NCBI RefSeq assembly: GCF_040412425.1
Contig: NC_089766.1
Location: 51,814,372-51,878,371 of the forward strand
DNA from: Macrobrachium rosenbergii
Lineage: Eukaryota; Arthropoda; Malacostraca; Decapoda; Palaemonidae
Reading direction: 5' to 3'
Length of the DNA stretch: 64,000 nucleotides
Shown: positions 45,592 through 58,150 of the stretch, piece by piece
Layout: each line of letters starts with the position of its first letter
Numbering within the stretch: the stretch's first letter is position 1
Notes under the pieces: generated by a model
Told to the model about the DNA's origin: nothing
Database searches by the model: none
The model's input: the letters and a program-made list of their open reading frames with translations, nothing else
Made by a program: the position numbers and the translations under genes

Positions 45592-48500
45592 CTACTGTTC
45601 ACATATGCAGCTGCAGAGTGATGTGCAGGGAAGCTCTGCCTGAGAGCACTTGCATCTTCCTTTGCAAACCTTCTTACAGGAGCACTTTGTCAATTCTTGA
45701 CAGCTTGCTGCAATTGGTGGTAGTGTTGTCCAATGTATCTGCCATGCTTCTCCTTTCTGTGTCCACCCCCATTCAGCTGGACTGCTCATGTGTGGATTAC
45801 AGTGGGTTGCCTGGCCCCAGATGATCCCAGCCTGGTAGGCTGCACGCTTTGCATGTTCTCTGAGGGCTGCCTGTGTTGGTGGAATTGAGTTGTATGGCCT
45901 CTATTTGCGGGCAAACAGATCTAGTCTTGCTTCCTCCACACCAGTGGCTGAGCCTGGTCTGTCGTACATGAGGACAACGAATCTTTCCAGCCTCTGCATG
46001 TCAGGATCACGAATCAATGTTGGATGCTGGCTGAGATTGATGAATGTTTCAGCAATATCATCAATAATATCATCAAATACATTCCAAGTCTGCCATGCAG
46101 ATTTCTTCGCTTTCCCACGGAAGGCAGACACAATGTCACATCCAGTGAATGCGTGAAGGTAGGGGATCCCTCTAGCTTTCTCAATCCCAATTGCAGAAAC
46201 TACCTCATGGACTGGAATCCATCAGATATGGGCTCCTTGGCCAAAGGCAATCCACATTTCCTGAAGACCTAGTTTCTGGAAGGATGGCAGTACAGATATT
46301 GCTATGACTAGCACGTCTGTGTCGTTAGCCTTGATGATTATAGACTTGTTCTTGTCAGTCGTTGCATCCCTAGCATGAACAAATATTCGTCTGTCAGCTT
46401 CTTCGTGACAACATGGGGACACTGTGTTGCTAATGGCATCCTCTCCTTTTGTGACGATGACTGTGCTTGTCGTTTCTGCTTCACACATCTTTTCGGCCAG
46501 GACATGAAACAGTTCAGTCTTGTTGCTGGGGTCACGAAGGAAGCTTCGCCAGTTTTCTGGCGTCTTGCTTGTTCCTGTCACTCTTCTGATTCCTTTCCCC
46601 CCTTTTGACCTCGTCTCTGATTTCAGACTTGATTTCTTGTACTTATCAAAGACTATGTCCACCCGCTTGTACCGGGCACCATAGGATTCCGCCTTTGGGA
46701 TGATGTCTTGTTTGGCATAGTCATGAAATGTCTTTGAAGTACATGGAGGTGAGGCATTGATAAGTGCTGAGCCGTCAATGATGATTGTATCTCCCTTTGG
46801 TTCTCCCACTGGGACATTCACCTGCGCTTCAAGAATTTCAACCAGCTGTGACTTCTGACATGTATGAAGCTTGCTGCTGTCACTGAGAGATGCAGGGTAT
46901 GACTGATTCTCGTGCTTGAAGAATTCTTGTAAGTCACACTGTTCTGGCTTGAGATGAACAGTCGCGAGAATAACTGACAGTCATCTTTTAGGACTTTCTC
47001 CATAGAAATTCCCTCAGCCTGTTCTTGTTTGAAGAATGACTTTCAGCTTCAAACAGGGTTCTTCTTGATTGGCTCTCCATTTAGAAAAGACGGTTTGACA
47101 GCTTCAGTTTCCTCAGTGTTTACGTAAATATACGCTTTGCTTTTTTTCATTTAAATGGTTGTGATTTGTAAAGTAAGTCAACATTAAATGATAAGAACTG
47201 ACAGTGGTTCTTTGCCTGGCAACTCCGCCATTGATTCCCCACAGGTTAAGAACCACTGCAGAGCTACTATTTCAGCTAGCTACCATTTCAGTTGAGTCTG
47301 CAATGTTCTTTGTATCTAACACCATCAGGTCTGCTGATTCTTCTTGGAATGGGTTACCCATCTCCTGCATCACTGCAGAGAGTGATTTCACCTTTTCAAA
47401 GAAAGATTTCTGGGCACTTGGTGTCTGCTCGTGGTGTCTGCTGCTGTACGTGGCATCCTTCATCCCAGACATGGCCTCGTATCCAGCTAGTAGACGACTA
47501 ACTTCAGGTCCAGCAACCATCCACCTACGAAGTGCTGACGGGTCTTCTGTCAACCCAATTGCTCCTCCATCACCTTTGATCACTGCATTATTGTGCTCGT
47601 GCGCTTGATCAATCGTCATGCCAGAGAATTCTCTTCTCGACTTGTGGATGACAAAGTTACCATTGTGAAACTCCTTGGCCACATCTGGATGTTGTTGTTC
47701 CAGTGACATCATATCTCGGAGGTGAATAGTGATCCACCAGGCATAGTTAACATTGTTATTTGCAAAGAAGTAAGGCACCAGTTCTGAAAGTGCTTCACAG
47801 TACAAGTTAAAGTCTCCTTCTCTGAATGAGCGGATGGGGGTGAACATTGTGAGTTCCATGTCCAGCACCAGACTCCAGAATTGGAACTGCTGACTTTCTT
47901 TCTTCCATTTTTCATACCAGTCCTCAAAAGTTATTTCTGAAGTGCTAGACTCTTCAGAGCAGAAATCATGATATCCTTTCTTCATCAGTTTGTACAAGCT
48001 GCATGCTGTAATCTGGTGTACTTGTCTTGTTTTTGCAACACTGGATGCAGACAGGTAAGACTCTGATGTACCAGATAAGGCCACCCCTGCTTCCACAATG
48101 GCACTGGTTCACCCATTTCTATATGAAGGCCTCCGAACATGACAACGAACTTGTCCTCTCAATATTCTTGCCACTTCCAATGTATTTGTTTCACCAAAGC
48201 ATACAACGGTTGGTCAGCAACAATTACAGATGTCTGCTGTGGGTTCAAAAAAGCCACTGTATCATGTAACCTTCTCCATGGCATGCTTGATAGTTGTAAC
48301 AAAGTGTGCCTGGTCTCGTCACATAGGCATCATTGCCGATATGCTCACTTCAAATGGACAGCTCCTTTTCTGTGTTGCATGATATGCTGACCATGTGATG
48401 CTGACTGCATCAGCCACATTCTCAGTGAGGAAGACTTCCTCCAACCAAGAATATTCTTCTTTCAAATGTGACCTGATCGACTCTGGTGCTGGTAAGGATT

Positions 48501-50157
48501 GGCTGCAACTGGAGGAGGATTTGGGGTTTTTTGGTGATGTATGCTGGTCGAATATTGGTGTATACTTCTGGAAGCTCTGGAACTTTTTTAACCTTCATTT
48601 TTGACTTTATATCTAGTTTGAGTGGCTCACGTTCATCACCAGGATTTCCTGTGTTTGGATGCTGGAAAATGGACACACTTGTACCGTGTAAAGATGTTTC
48701 AGCTGTGGTCGCAGTCAGATTATGATCTATCAGATTATGATGTATGTTGTCAACTGCTCCAGTTGTGAACAAATTCTTTCTCAAGACCGGGGGACAAATT
48801 ACTCCATCTTCCACATACTGTGCAACAACTGCTTCTCCTAACTGTGCTGAGATTTCTAGGACTCGGTCATATGATATGGTTAGCCCATTGCCATGGAGCA
48901 TTTCAGTTATTTGTCTCTTCCTAGTCTTGGCAAACACATACAGGCCCATGTAGACTGCAAAATGTGGCTCCCAGTCCTTGGAATTCCTGTGGACATCCGT
49001 TCCTTCCTTGTATTTGGCGAAGCAGTTGTACTGTAGAAGTTGTGATATAGCAAAGTCTGATTTTGACGCTCCATGATGGAGTTGGGACTTGATGTCTGTA
49101 CCATGTTTGATCATGCATACAAACTGAAGCAGTGATGGTGGCACAGCCTGTTCTAAGTCTTTGTCATGAAAACAGCTGCTGAAATTTGACTTCTGACGGA
49201 GCATGTCTTGTCTTATTATCCCAACGGCTTTTGGTAGATGGATCGCTTCACCATAACAGGATGCTTCTGATAGGATTGAATCTACATCAATTTCAACAGC
49301 CAACAGAACTTCTCATCCTTGGCAATTAGCTTGCAGCTGTGGAATGTGAAAAAGCAGCTGATCCTTGAGTCGAGTAGGATGAACATCAGGCGAGTCAACA
49401 CCAAGCTGTTCCAGCCTCTGCTTGTAAAGTTCGGTCAAATCAAGAAGCTTGAAAATTGGTGGCCTCTCACTGGCATTTTTCATCTCGCAGATGTAGGTGA
49501 CTAATTCAGAAAAAGCAATTGGATATGCATCCTTCCAGTGTTCCTGTGCTTTTTCTTGTTCCTGCACCTTTAGGTATGCCCGTTCTTGGTTATACAATGC
49601 CACCAAACAGCCAGGGTGATATTTCACTTTTTGGGTTATGACATCTCATGCTCTTAGTTTGGCGAGAAGTTTTGTATCACTGAGTGTTTTGGCACATTCA
49701 TTTATTCTCCGATTCACTTGCATTGTCATTGCTTCTCTAAGCTCTCCTCCTTCAGTTTTGCAGAAGAAGCATTCTTTTGTTTTAGTTTCTTGGAGCTTTC
49801 GTGGAATCTTCTACTGCCCTCATCCCTAGTACCTACACGACTTGCTCTTTTTTCAGCTCAGTGTAACTTTGTGCTGTTGAACAGAAGCCTGCAACGCTCG
49901 TGATATTGTGCCTTATTTTTTCTCAACGTTTTCTCTATCCCAGAATCTTTGTCAAGTCTTGCAGGGTCTAGCTTGATTGGTAGTGCATTGAGTGAGTGAA
50001 ATAGAGGAATATTCTTTGCCAGGTTCATATATCCATCATCCCCTCTTCTGGCAGGATTGGCCTGGGGAGATTTTAGATCTTCTTTCTTAACCTCCTGACA
50101 TAGGCAACACTTGGTCCAGTCTGTTTTCCATGATCGTCCAGTAGAGTTCACACCCAT
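45592..50157 (-). pseudogene. large uncharacterised protein with PIN/XPG-like and CRC motifs, frameshifted
   Basis: Five long frames (50157-49858, 49627-49313, 49303-48422, 48096-47272, 46821-46222, plus 46131-45901 and 45789-45592) follow in order and join through short frameshifted stretches, so the ancestor was one reading frame of about 1,500 codons without obvious introns. Near the N-terminus is a zinc-like pattern (KCCLCQ...YHERCRLLF). The middle has YHPGCLVALYN, then MFGGLHIEMG and KTRQVHQITACSLYKLM. The last third looks like a PIN/XPG nuclease: DTIIIDGSALIN, RVDIVFDKYKKSSLK, CHEEADRRIFVHA, IIKANDTDVLVIAIS, then LHAFTGCDIVSAFRGKAKKS. The C-terminus has CSCKKVCKGRCKCSQ, a CRC-type motif. 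I remember many uncharacterised invertebrate proteins with these blocks. Stops and frameshifts mean this copy is inactive. Confidence 0.7.
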
Positions 50158-50611
50158 GATTACGATGACATTCAGGGTTGAGGGTTTATCCTTTTACCAC
50201 CCTGTACATGTAATAGTATAATAGGCCTTTTATGTCCTGTAATATACAATAGGTCTTTCCTGTATGGGATACAACTAGGTTCTTGCACTGTGCCATACAC
50301 CTAGTCCGATTGTTCATCCAGTGTCATAAGTCCTGTGCAATCTGTACACCATCCAGATAACTAAAACCCTGTTATCCTTGGTTCGGCTCTCCCGCGCTGG
50401 CATGTCCTGTCCATTCAGGTGTGGCTGCCTAACTGATTTGGGGTTGATTAGGCAGCATTTGGGATACTAGTAGGTTGTTGCAGTATGATGCCAACATAAA
50501 TTTCCTACTTAGCTGACACTGAACCCCATGCTGAATTTCACAGCAGTGATGTCACCAGTGTGCCTTGGTAGTGCCCGACAATCACTCCTTTAATATAGTG
50601 CCTTAACCATG

Positions 50612-50886
50612 TTATAAACTAGAAAATATACATCAGCAGGCTTAAAAACATAGGAATCCACACTTAGATCATGCAATTCGGACAACTACAAATATTTCTA
50701 AGCAAAACATCAACTTTGGGTGGTTATTTTGGCGGCCATCTTGGAAAATAGCCGCCATTTTGGATTTTCAATTGGCCAATCTGGCAGATTTGATTAGTAT
50801 CCCTTGGAGAACAATTGTGCCAAATTTAATGCTTGAATCATCATTTGCACGATTCTTCTAAAAATTTACTCTTATCTACCCCACTA
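50612..50886 (-). repeat. right terminal inverted repeat of the 5.7-kb element
   Basis: Complement of the left repeat. It keeps an extra AAATTTTTAG-like stretch near its outer end and finishes CCCCACTA at 50886. Confidence 0.85.
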
Positions 50887-51203
50887 CAGCTGGGTAGTGC
50901 CGTCAGTGCACCTCATGCGGTGCACTGTAGGATTTAATTGAGGTTCTTTGCAGCATTCCTTCGGCCCCTAGCTGCAGCCCCTTTCATTCCTTTTACTGTG
51001 CCTCCACTCATATTCTCTCTCTTCCATCTTGCTTTCTACCCTCTTCTAACAATTATTTCATAGTGCAACTGCCAGGTTTTCCTCCTGTTACACCTTTGTA
51101 ACCTCTTGCTCTCAATTTCCCTTTCAACGCTGAGTGACCTCATAGGTCGCAGCTCTTGGCCTTCGGCCTGAATTGAATACTCTATTCTATTCTGTTCAGT
51201 TCA
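50887..51203. repeat. dispersed repeat family 2, copy d
   Basis: Starts directly at the right end of the 5.7-kb element (CAGCTGGGTAGTGCCGTCAG) and ends with GGCCTGAATTGAATACTCTA. It lacks the first bases (TCCCG) seen in copies a and e. The same copy is present at the equivalent position of gene 3 (61963). Confidence 0.8.
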
Positions 51204-51629
51204 AAGCCCAAAATACCAGTAGGTCCGGAAGTTCAATCTGCAATTTCTGAAACGTTGTTGTTAACGCCAAAGGACCAAAGACATAAAGGCGTAAGCCACG
51301 TAAGAAGGAAACTGATCTCGGAAGAACTGAGAGATGATCTCAAGTTCTGGTTTGAAAGTATCGTACAAGATTAGGCGAGACAGAATGTGCCTCTGGAACA
51401 GGATGAGCAGGGAAGGAGAATGACCTGCGAAGAGTTTGAGAGAATGAGCTTCTGAAGATGGATGAGAAGGGAACGAGAATGGTTTGAGGAGGTAAAATCT
51501 CCCTCACTTGAAAGGGGAGGATGAGAATCTTTCCAGATCTCTTTTGTACTTGAGATTTTAGCGTCACAGAATTAATAGGTTCATTCGGCCATGGAAAGTA
51601 AAGGGGAAAAGATAAAACAAAATTGCTTC
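51204..51629 (-). other. conserved 3' flank of glycine-rich gene 2
   Basis: Closely similar to 17465-17879 behind gene 1. A 75-codon minus-strand frame (51567-51340) is conserved between these two copies but broken in the third. It is more likely a long 3' UTR or flank than a gene. Confidence 0.45.
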
Positions 51630-51887
51630 GCTTTTAATAGTATAAAGTTTTGAGGATTCCTTGTCAGTGAAAAAGAAACAAAACTTAAAGGCAAATTTAC
51701 ACAATGAAAGAAGGAAACAATTTTTCCAGTAACATTGAGGTTAAAGCCACAAGTCATAACAGTCTAGTTGTTGTGTAAAAGATATGAAATGCTGAAAGCT
51801 AGATAAGGACTTCTGCTGCTTGTGTAGACATCTGCGTTTCTTCCGTTCTCCCTTGCCAGACCACAGTTCTCATCCTTCCGGTTGATC
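51630..51887 (-). other. gene 2 probable exon 3 (3' UTR)
   Basis: The acceptor CTTTTCTTTCCATAG ends at 51888 and is followed by GATCAACCGGAAGGATGAGA. The matching exon starts in genes 1 and 3 are 18119 and 63495. A possible ATTAAA polyadenylation word lies near 51632. It is untranslated if the stop in exon 2 is used. Confidence 0.5.
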
Positions 51888-51958
51888 CTATGGAAAGAAA
51901 AGGTACAAAAATTATATGAGTGAAAGGAATTAAACACCACACACACACACTGCGTGTG

Positions 51959-51959
<1 letters not shown>

Positions 51960-52043
<84 letters not shown>
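51960..52043. repeat. (AT)n microsatellite, left of the Penelope-like element
   Basis: About 84 bases of AT in intron 2 of gene 2, preceded by a short AC repeat. The same arrangement is seen in gene 3 near 63545-63717 and, much shorter, in gene 1 near 18190. Confidence 0.95.
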
Positions 52044-52048
<5 letters not shown>

Positions 52049-52149
52049 TAATATGAGAGAAGTTGATTATCTTGAATGCCTCTAGTAATTCTATGTTCTT
52101 CCTATTACCCCCTGTGGTTCTGACTGATTTGTTAAACTGGGCAGCAATG

Positions 52150-52818
52150 TGGCCTCCCAAAAATACACAAAGATGGGATTCCGATGCACCCTATAATATC
52201 TAGCAGGGTCTCTTTCATGTGTAAATTATTAAAATGGCTTGCAGACCTATTATCACCCTTCCTACCTTCTCACCCTCCCACGTCAAACATTCAGAGGCTT
52301 TTATACAAAAATTTAACACTTTAAACATCCCCTCAAATAACATCAAATTTCTCAGCCTTGACGTCGAGTCATTATTTACCAAAATCCCAATCCCCGACGT
52401 GTTGGCTTTTCTAAAGAGGAAGTTACAGCCATGTGAAGACCGTTTTCCTCTTGGCATAGATAAAACTCTAAAACTAATCAATCTCAGTGTAACTAACAAT
52501 GTGTTTTTTTTTAATGGTAATTTTTACAAACAAAAATTTGGCTGTAGCATGGGCGGTCCCCTATCCCCCCTTCCAGCAAACCTGTACATGGAATATTTCG
52601 AAACGGAAATTTTGTCGCCTATGAAACCCCGCAATATGATCTGGCTTAGATACGTAGATGATATTTTTACTTTATGGGACAATAGCTGGGGAGACGTCAG
52701 TGAATTTTTTAATAGACCAAATTCGCTGGTTCTGACCACAAAATTCAAAACGGAATGGGAAAAGGACGGAAAATTGCCATTCCTAGATGTACTGATCATA
52801 AGAGAACGGAACATATAG
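52150..52818 (+). pseudogene. Penelope-like reverse transcriptase
   Basis: The block PKIHKDGIP...PIISSRVSF (52165-52220, with one frame change) opens the domain. The frame at 52234-52818 continues with FLSLDVESLFTKIPIPDVLA (motif A), YKQKFGCSMGGPLSPLPANL (motif B, with a double G and missing VAMGSPL consensus residues), WLRYVDDIFTLWDN (catalytic YVDD) and GKLPFLDVLIIRE. Catalytic aspartates are present, but the frame ends early at 52818 and needs frameshifts at both ends. Confidence 0.8.
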
Positions 52819-52899
52819 CTTTCACAGTATATAGGAAACTCACCTTCGCTGTTTCTTACATTCATTTCCTTAGCTACCACGAAGTCTCTGTATAGATTG

Positions 52900-53560
52900 T
52901 GGTATACGGTGCAACCTATTCCTCAGGGGACTTACAATATGTTCAAATGGATACCTAGATAAAGAATTCAACGCGATCCGCCAACACCTAATGCAACTGC
53001 TCTATCCACCACACTTTATCGAGAAGGCTATTAACAAAGCGAATGAAATATACTACAGAGCTCCAAGTCACAACAGGGAAATAGATTTTAACGACCAAAT
53101 AAAGCTTCCGTACGACGAAAACATCCAAAAAGCTACAGAACATCTCAGGTCTAATAACCCTTTTATTTTCCATTATCCCTAATCCATGGGAGCTCGCTCA
53201 TTAACGTACGCTTAAATAAAAAAGAGGAAGAAGCAGGAGTTTAGAAGATTCCGTGGAGCAATTGTAATGAGATTTACGTTGGGGAGACAGTAGGGCCACC
53301 TCACAAAGAATAATAGAGCGCAAAAGATCAGTGTGATATGCTTCAGAGAGTTTGGGGATTTTCCTACATATTAGGGATAAAGCCCATACCATAAACTGGA
53401 GTGGGGCAGAGCTGGTCTTCAAAAGTAGTTGTCCGTACAAAAGGAAGAAGCTGGAATCTGCTATGATCAGTCAAACCAACAATATGAACCTGTCAGGGGA
53501 CATTGGAAATCGGATGACATTGACAGGTTAATCCTCGGGCCTCTTCTTAAGAAGGTGTTT
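52900..53560 (+). pseudogene. decayed linker and GIY-YIG endonuclease of the Penelope-like element
   Basis: 52991-53182 encodes LYPPHFIEKAINKANEIYYR and ends NNPFIFHYP. At about 53238-53293 the phase reads GV, stop, KIPWSNCNEIYVGET, recognisable as the GIY-YIG core (GVY.I.C..CN..YVGET) with the first tyrosine codon changed to a stop. Downstream blocks (HTINWSGAEL, CPYKRKKLESAM) continue the family pattern. It is inactive. Confidence 0.65.
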
Positions 53561-53808
53561 TAGAAAATACGACCACCAGACGCATCGCCAGACGGGAGCT
53601 AACGAAGCCAAAAATCACAAGGGAAAACCTTCCTGGGTCAATGGCCACCTGCATGCCAACGAGACTTACTGCCACACCTACATGTGTTCTGTATATATAC
53701 CCTTGTAACTATCATCTGTCCATATTTTACCAGTGAACAGGGGCACAGAAGGAAGTGCTCGAAATATGTGGTCGAAACGTTCATACAGTGTTTTATGGGC
53801 CTTTTATC

Positions 53809-55045
<1,237 letters not shown>

Positions 55046-55597
55046 CTTTCATTGAAGTACATCAGCGTCCTCTTAGGGCCCAGCCCCTCCCATAGGAGCA
55101 CCACCTGGTGGGGGTCCTCCACCACCACTGCCTCCTGGGCGTCCTGCACTACCAGTGCCTCCAGCACCGCCTTGGCGTCCTTGGCCAAAAGCACCACCTC
55201 CTGCACCTCCAGGACCTCCTTGGCTTCCACCAAATCCTCCTGGTCCGCCACCTGGGAACTGGCCACCTCCTGGGAACTGACCACCTCCTGGGAACTGACC
55301 ACCTCCTTGGGACTGACCACCTCCTGGGAACTGACCACCTCCTTGGGACTGACCACCTCCTGGGAACTGACCACCTCCTGGGAACTGACCACCTCCTTGG
55401 GACTGACCACCTGGGAATTGACCACCTCCTGGGAACTGACCACCTCCTGGGAACTGACCACCTCCTGGGAATTGACCACCTCCTGGGAACTGACCTCCTG
55501 GGAATCCACTACCTCCTGGGAACTGACCATTTCCTGGGAATCCACTGCCTCCTGTTGAGCCTTGTTGACGACGAACTCTCAATTTCATCGTTTCTCC
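55046..55597 (-). CDS. gene 2 exon 2 (RVRR site and GQFPGG repeats)
   Basis: Starts GGAGAAACGATG after the acceptor, with a TAA stop at 55075-55073 and a probable 3' UTR donor AAAG/GTATGT at 55046. The long plus-strand frames over 54992-55608 (TTSWEL or DHLLGT repeats) and the second minus frame (SQEVVSSQ repeats) are shadows of the repeat. Confidence 0.75.
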
Positions 55598-57733
55598 CTG
55601 TAGTGTGAGGCCAGTGAGTATTGAATGATAACAATCATATAAATTTGATGACCAAAATCTGTTCCAGTGGATTATAAATCTTGATAACAGTTTAGAAGAC
55701 ACAAGAGAAATCCAAAGTTCTGTGAGCTTAATTTTTCACTAATATTTAAAGTTGTATATTTAGTATGTTACGGTTTTACAGAGGAAGGGATCAGGTAATC
55801 CACTCAGTTGGCTATTGGCATAGGATTATTGAAGGTCAGTTTATGATTATATAGACACTAAAACCACAATAAATGGAAGAAGAAGAAGAAGAAGAAGAAG
55901 AAGAAGAAGAAGAAGAAGAACTGTTCTGCAACCAAATAATCTTTCTTGCTTTCTTCCGTATGGCAACGTTGCAAAAGCAGAGCGTCAACCAGAATGTAAA
56001 ACTGAGCCTGGGCTCTATTGTCTCTGCTACTCCTGTCTTCATTGCTTAGTTGCACTGACAAAAGTTGGGTTAGCCCAAAGGAAATGTACAAAAACTAAGC
56101 AATTTCTGCTATCAGTGGGTGGCTTCAGAGCAAAAAACAAGAAATTGTCACGCTCACTTTCTTACTTTAACTGCCTGATCGTGGATGCAATCCCTGTACA
56201 GAAAACTTACACTACATTAGCCAGTTCATACACCTACATGGAAGTCTCATCAGCAATAGCAAGTCAGATCCCCAACACACACACACACACACACACTGCG
56301 TCCTCCATTCACCTCTGTCTTGCATACACTCTTATTGTTCCTGGAGATTAAGGCCCTTTCTTTCCGATGTTTCTCCGATACCACCTATCCAGTGCTTTGT
56401 AGATCTTCTCTCCTCCAATTTCCTATTATCCTCATTATTTCCACATGACTGAACCACCACGCAAACAATGCACGCTTTCCTCTGTTGCCATTTTACCATA
56501 TCTGTATACTTCCCATATTTCCCACCCGTCAAATTCGTCTTGTGTTCTGTACACAACACAGAAAGTCTTTACCTTCCTTGCCTCAGCGCTTCTTTAATGC
56601 CGCCATTAACCTTTATATTTACTCTCAAATACTTATATGAATCAGTACCTCTCCTTCACAATCCATATTAACATTCAATGCTCCATTTTCTTGGCTCCCA
56701 TTCTCCCACAAAATTATTTATGCCTCGAAGAAATTTCTTAATTCATGCGCTCTGTACGACCAAATGGAAAAGAATCTTTTCAGTGTCCAGAAAGGAGATG
56801 TTGATTCATACAAGTGTTTGAGAGTAAATATCGAGGATAAGGCGACACTGAAGAAGAGGCTATTCACAGGATTTACAAGGCAAGGAATGTAGCAGGGTGT
56901 GCAAAAGATCAGCCAGAGACTTTAACTGTAGTATCATAGAACACAAGAAGAAGAATCTGAAGGGTGAGAAATCTGGAAGCAAATCGACATGGTAAATGGT
57001 AACATGAACGAAAGAGTGAATGAGTTTTCTGGAGTGGTTCGGTCATGTTGAGAAAATGGGGGATGGTAGGAAGTTTAAGATGATGGAGGAAAGCCTGCAA
57101 TCCCAGATGGAAAATCAGATTGCTACAAGCCCAAGGGGTCCAACAGGGAAAGCAGTCCACTGAGAGAAAAGAGAAGAGACAGAAGTAAAGCATAGTTATG
57201 TGGGAGATGGTAAAGAAAAAATAAAACATGAACTATGAAATGCGACCGACGCAAGCCTACTCAGCAAAAAAAAAAAAAAAAAAAAATTTGGACTCTGTTT
57301 GAACTTCCACAATTCTGACAACTTAACTACATGACTAGGAAGATCATCCCATATTTTGGTCATAGCTGGGACAAGACTTGCAGAAATCTGTGCCATACTG
57401 AACATTACAAAATAAAAGGCGAAACTACTAAAATTGACTGATGGATGCAAGGTATGGTCTGGGAAGAACTAAATGCAAAGCATTGGAAATGTTCAATTAT
57501 GACATACGCTATCACAATAAATTCATCAAAACAAGAGTATTTCAAGGAAGTATTTTTAATTGTGAGAAAGGATTACTCGGAAAGGATACTTGAAAAAAGA
57601 AATATCTGACTTTAGCTCAACCTGCAAAGTGCTCCGAGTTCCAACAACAGCGTCTACTGCCTTTCAAGAGACTTACCTTTGCCTCAGGGGCAATGAGGCC
57701 GACGAGGAGCCCGAAGACCACCAGAACCTTCAT
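55073..57733 (-). CDS. glycine-rich secreted peptide precursor, gene 2 (join of two exons)
   Basis: The coding sequence joins 57733-57677 to 55597-55073 on the minus strand through a phase-0 intron (donor GTAAGT at 57676, acceptor CTACAG ending 55598) and gives 193 residues. Residues 1-19 are a signal peptide (MKVLVVFGLLVGLIAPEAK); GETMKLRVRR ends in a furin-type site, and the mature chain of about 164 residues starts QQGSTGG. It carries a dozen or more (G)GQFPGG units, some replaced by GGQSQGG, then a GGxGG tail ending GGAPMGGAGP. There is no cysteine or lysine; phenylalanine is regular, unlike in gene 1. It should be secreted. The function is not decided by the sequence: glycine-rich antimicrobial, cuticle or adhesive protein are all open. 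Confidence 0.75.
55872..55921. repeat. (GAA)n microsatellite in gene 2 intron 1
   Basis: About 50 bases of GAA units. The corresponding place in gene 1 (near 21084) has only two to three units. Confidence 0.95.
56332..56559 (-). pseudogene. RTE-like remnant in gene 2 intron 1
   Basis: Counterpart of the gene 1 remnant: RKLEERRSTKHWIGGIGETS followed by ERKGLNLQEQ. An AC microsatellite at 56275-56296 interrupts it as in gene 1. Confidence 0.45.
56560..57676 (-). other. gene 2 intron 1, proximal part
   Basis: Contains the plus-strand decayed retroelement segment shared with gene 1 (56837-57100) and an A-run at 57268-57287. The palindromic tRNA-like element found in gene 1 (22.7-22.97 kb) is missing, and the intron is about 1 kb shorter. 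Confidence 0.5.
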
Positions 57734-57766
57734 GGTTCTCCCGATGGAGACTTCTGAGGAAGCCAT
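57677..57766 (-). CDS. gene 2 exon 1 (signal peptide)
   Basis: Encodes the signal peptide from the ATG at 57733, with an in-frame ATG 33 bases upstream at 57766 as in gene 1. It ends AAAG/GTAAGTCTC, like the gene 1 exon, including about 30 bases of intron. The second ATG is preferred because the TATA box is only 27 bp from the first. Confidence 0.75.
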
Positions 57767-57792
57767 TGCTGCAAGTTGGCACATCCAGGCCT

Positions 57793-57802
57793 CCTTATAT
57801 AC
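57793..57802 (-). promoter_or_regulatory. TATA box of gene 2
   Basis: GTATATAAGG on the minus strand, 27 bp from the first in-frame ATG, identical in sequence and spacing to gene 1. Confidence 0.8.
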
Positions 57803-58023
57803 GGCGAAGGTAGTTCTGCTCCACAAATCAAGGACAAATCAGTCATCGATTTTTTTTTTAATTCCTTTCAGGGGCGCGAGATTTATGTGTTTGGAAAGAA
57901 ATTTAGTGGAACGATCAGTAACGTTTAGCTTCACTGGCCTCTGCCACGTCAGGATGACAACAGAGGTTCTTCAGTCGAACGGAGAAGAAGTCGATACCTT
58001 TCTTAGCCATCTGGATAACTGAC
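57803..58023 (-). promoter_or_regulatory. conserved 5' flank of gene 2
   Basis: Homologous to 23986-24212 upstream of gene 1 up to GATAACTGACG, where the two loci diverge abruptly. Confidence 0.5.
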
Positions 58024-58150
58024 GCCCATATACGACGGATATTAGATGGACGTTAGTTTTACTCGCATCGTTGTGCACTTGACGAATATTCCTGTGTGTT
58101 AGTGATGTATCTCAACAAGAATTTGGAAATTCTATTTGTGAATAGCCAAA
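58024..58150 (+). repeat. duplicated segment, part before the MITE
   Basis: Includes TTAGTGATGTATCTCAACAAG and TCTATTTGTGAATAGCC, decayed counterparts of 32340-32398. Confidence 0.5.

Larger units (their letters stand above)
45209..50886 (-). mobile_element. 5.7-kb DNA transposon-like element with long TIRs and a single large ORF
   Basis: The segment begins TAGTGGGG and ends CCCCACTA, with inverted repeats of about 262 and 275 bp. Between them is one long minus-strand coding region (about 50157-45592) and nothing else. Both ends have TA just outside GTGGGG, which could be a TA target duplication or part of the repeat. The left flank is the P-element-like relic and the right flank a family 2 repeat. 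The coding region is described in its own entry. I do not recognise a named transposon superfamily; XPG-containing elements such as Academ are one possibility. Confidence 0.75.
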
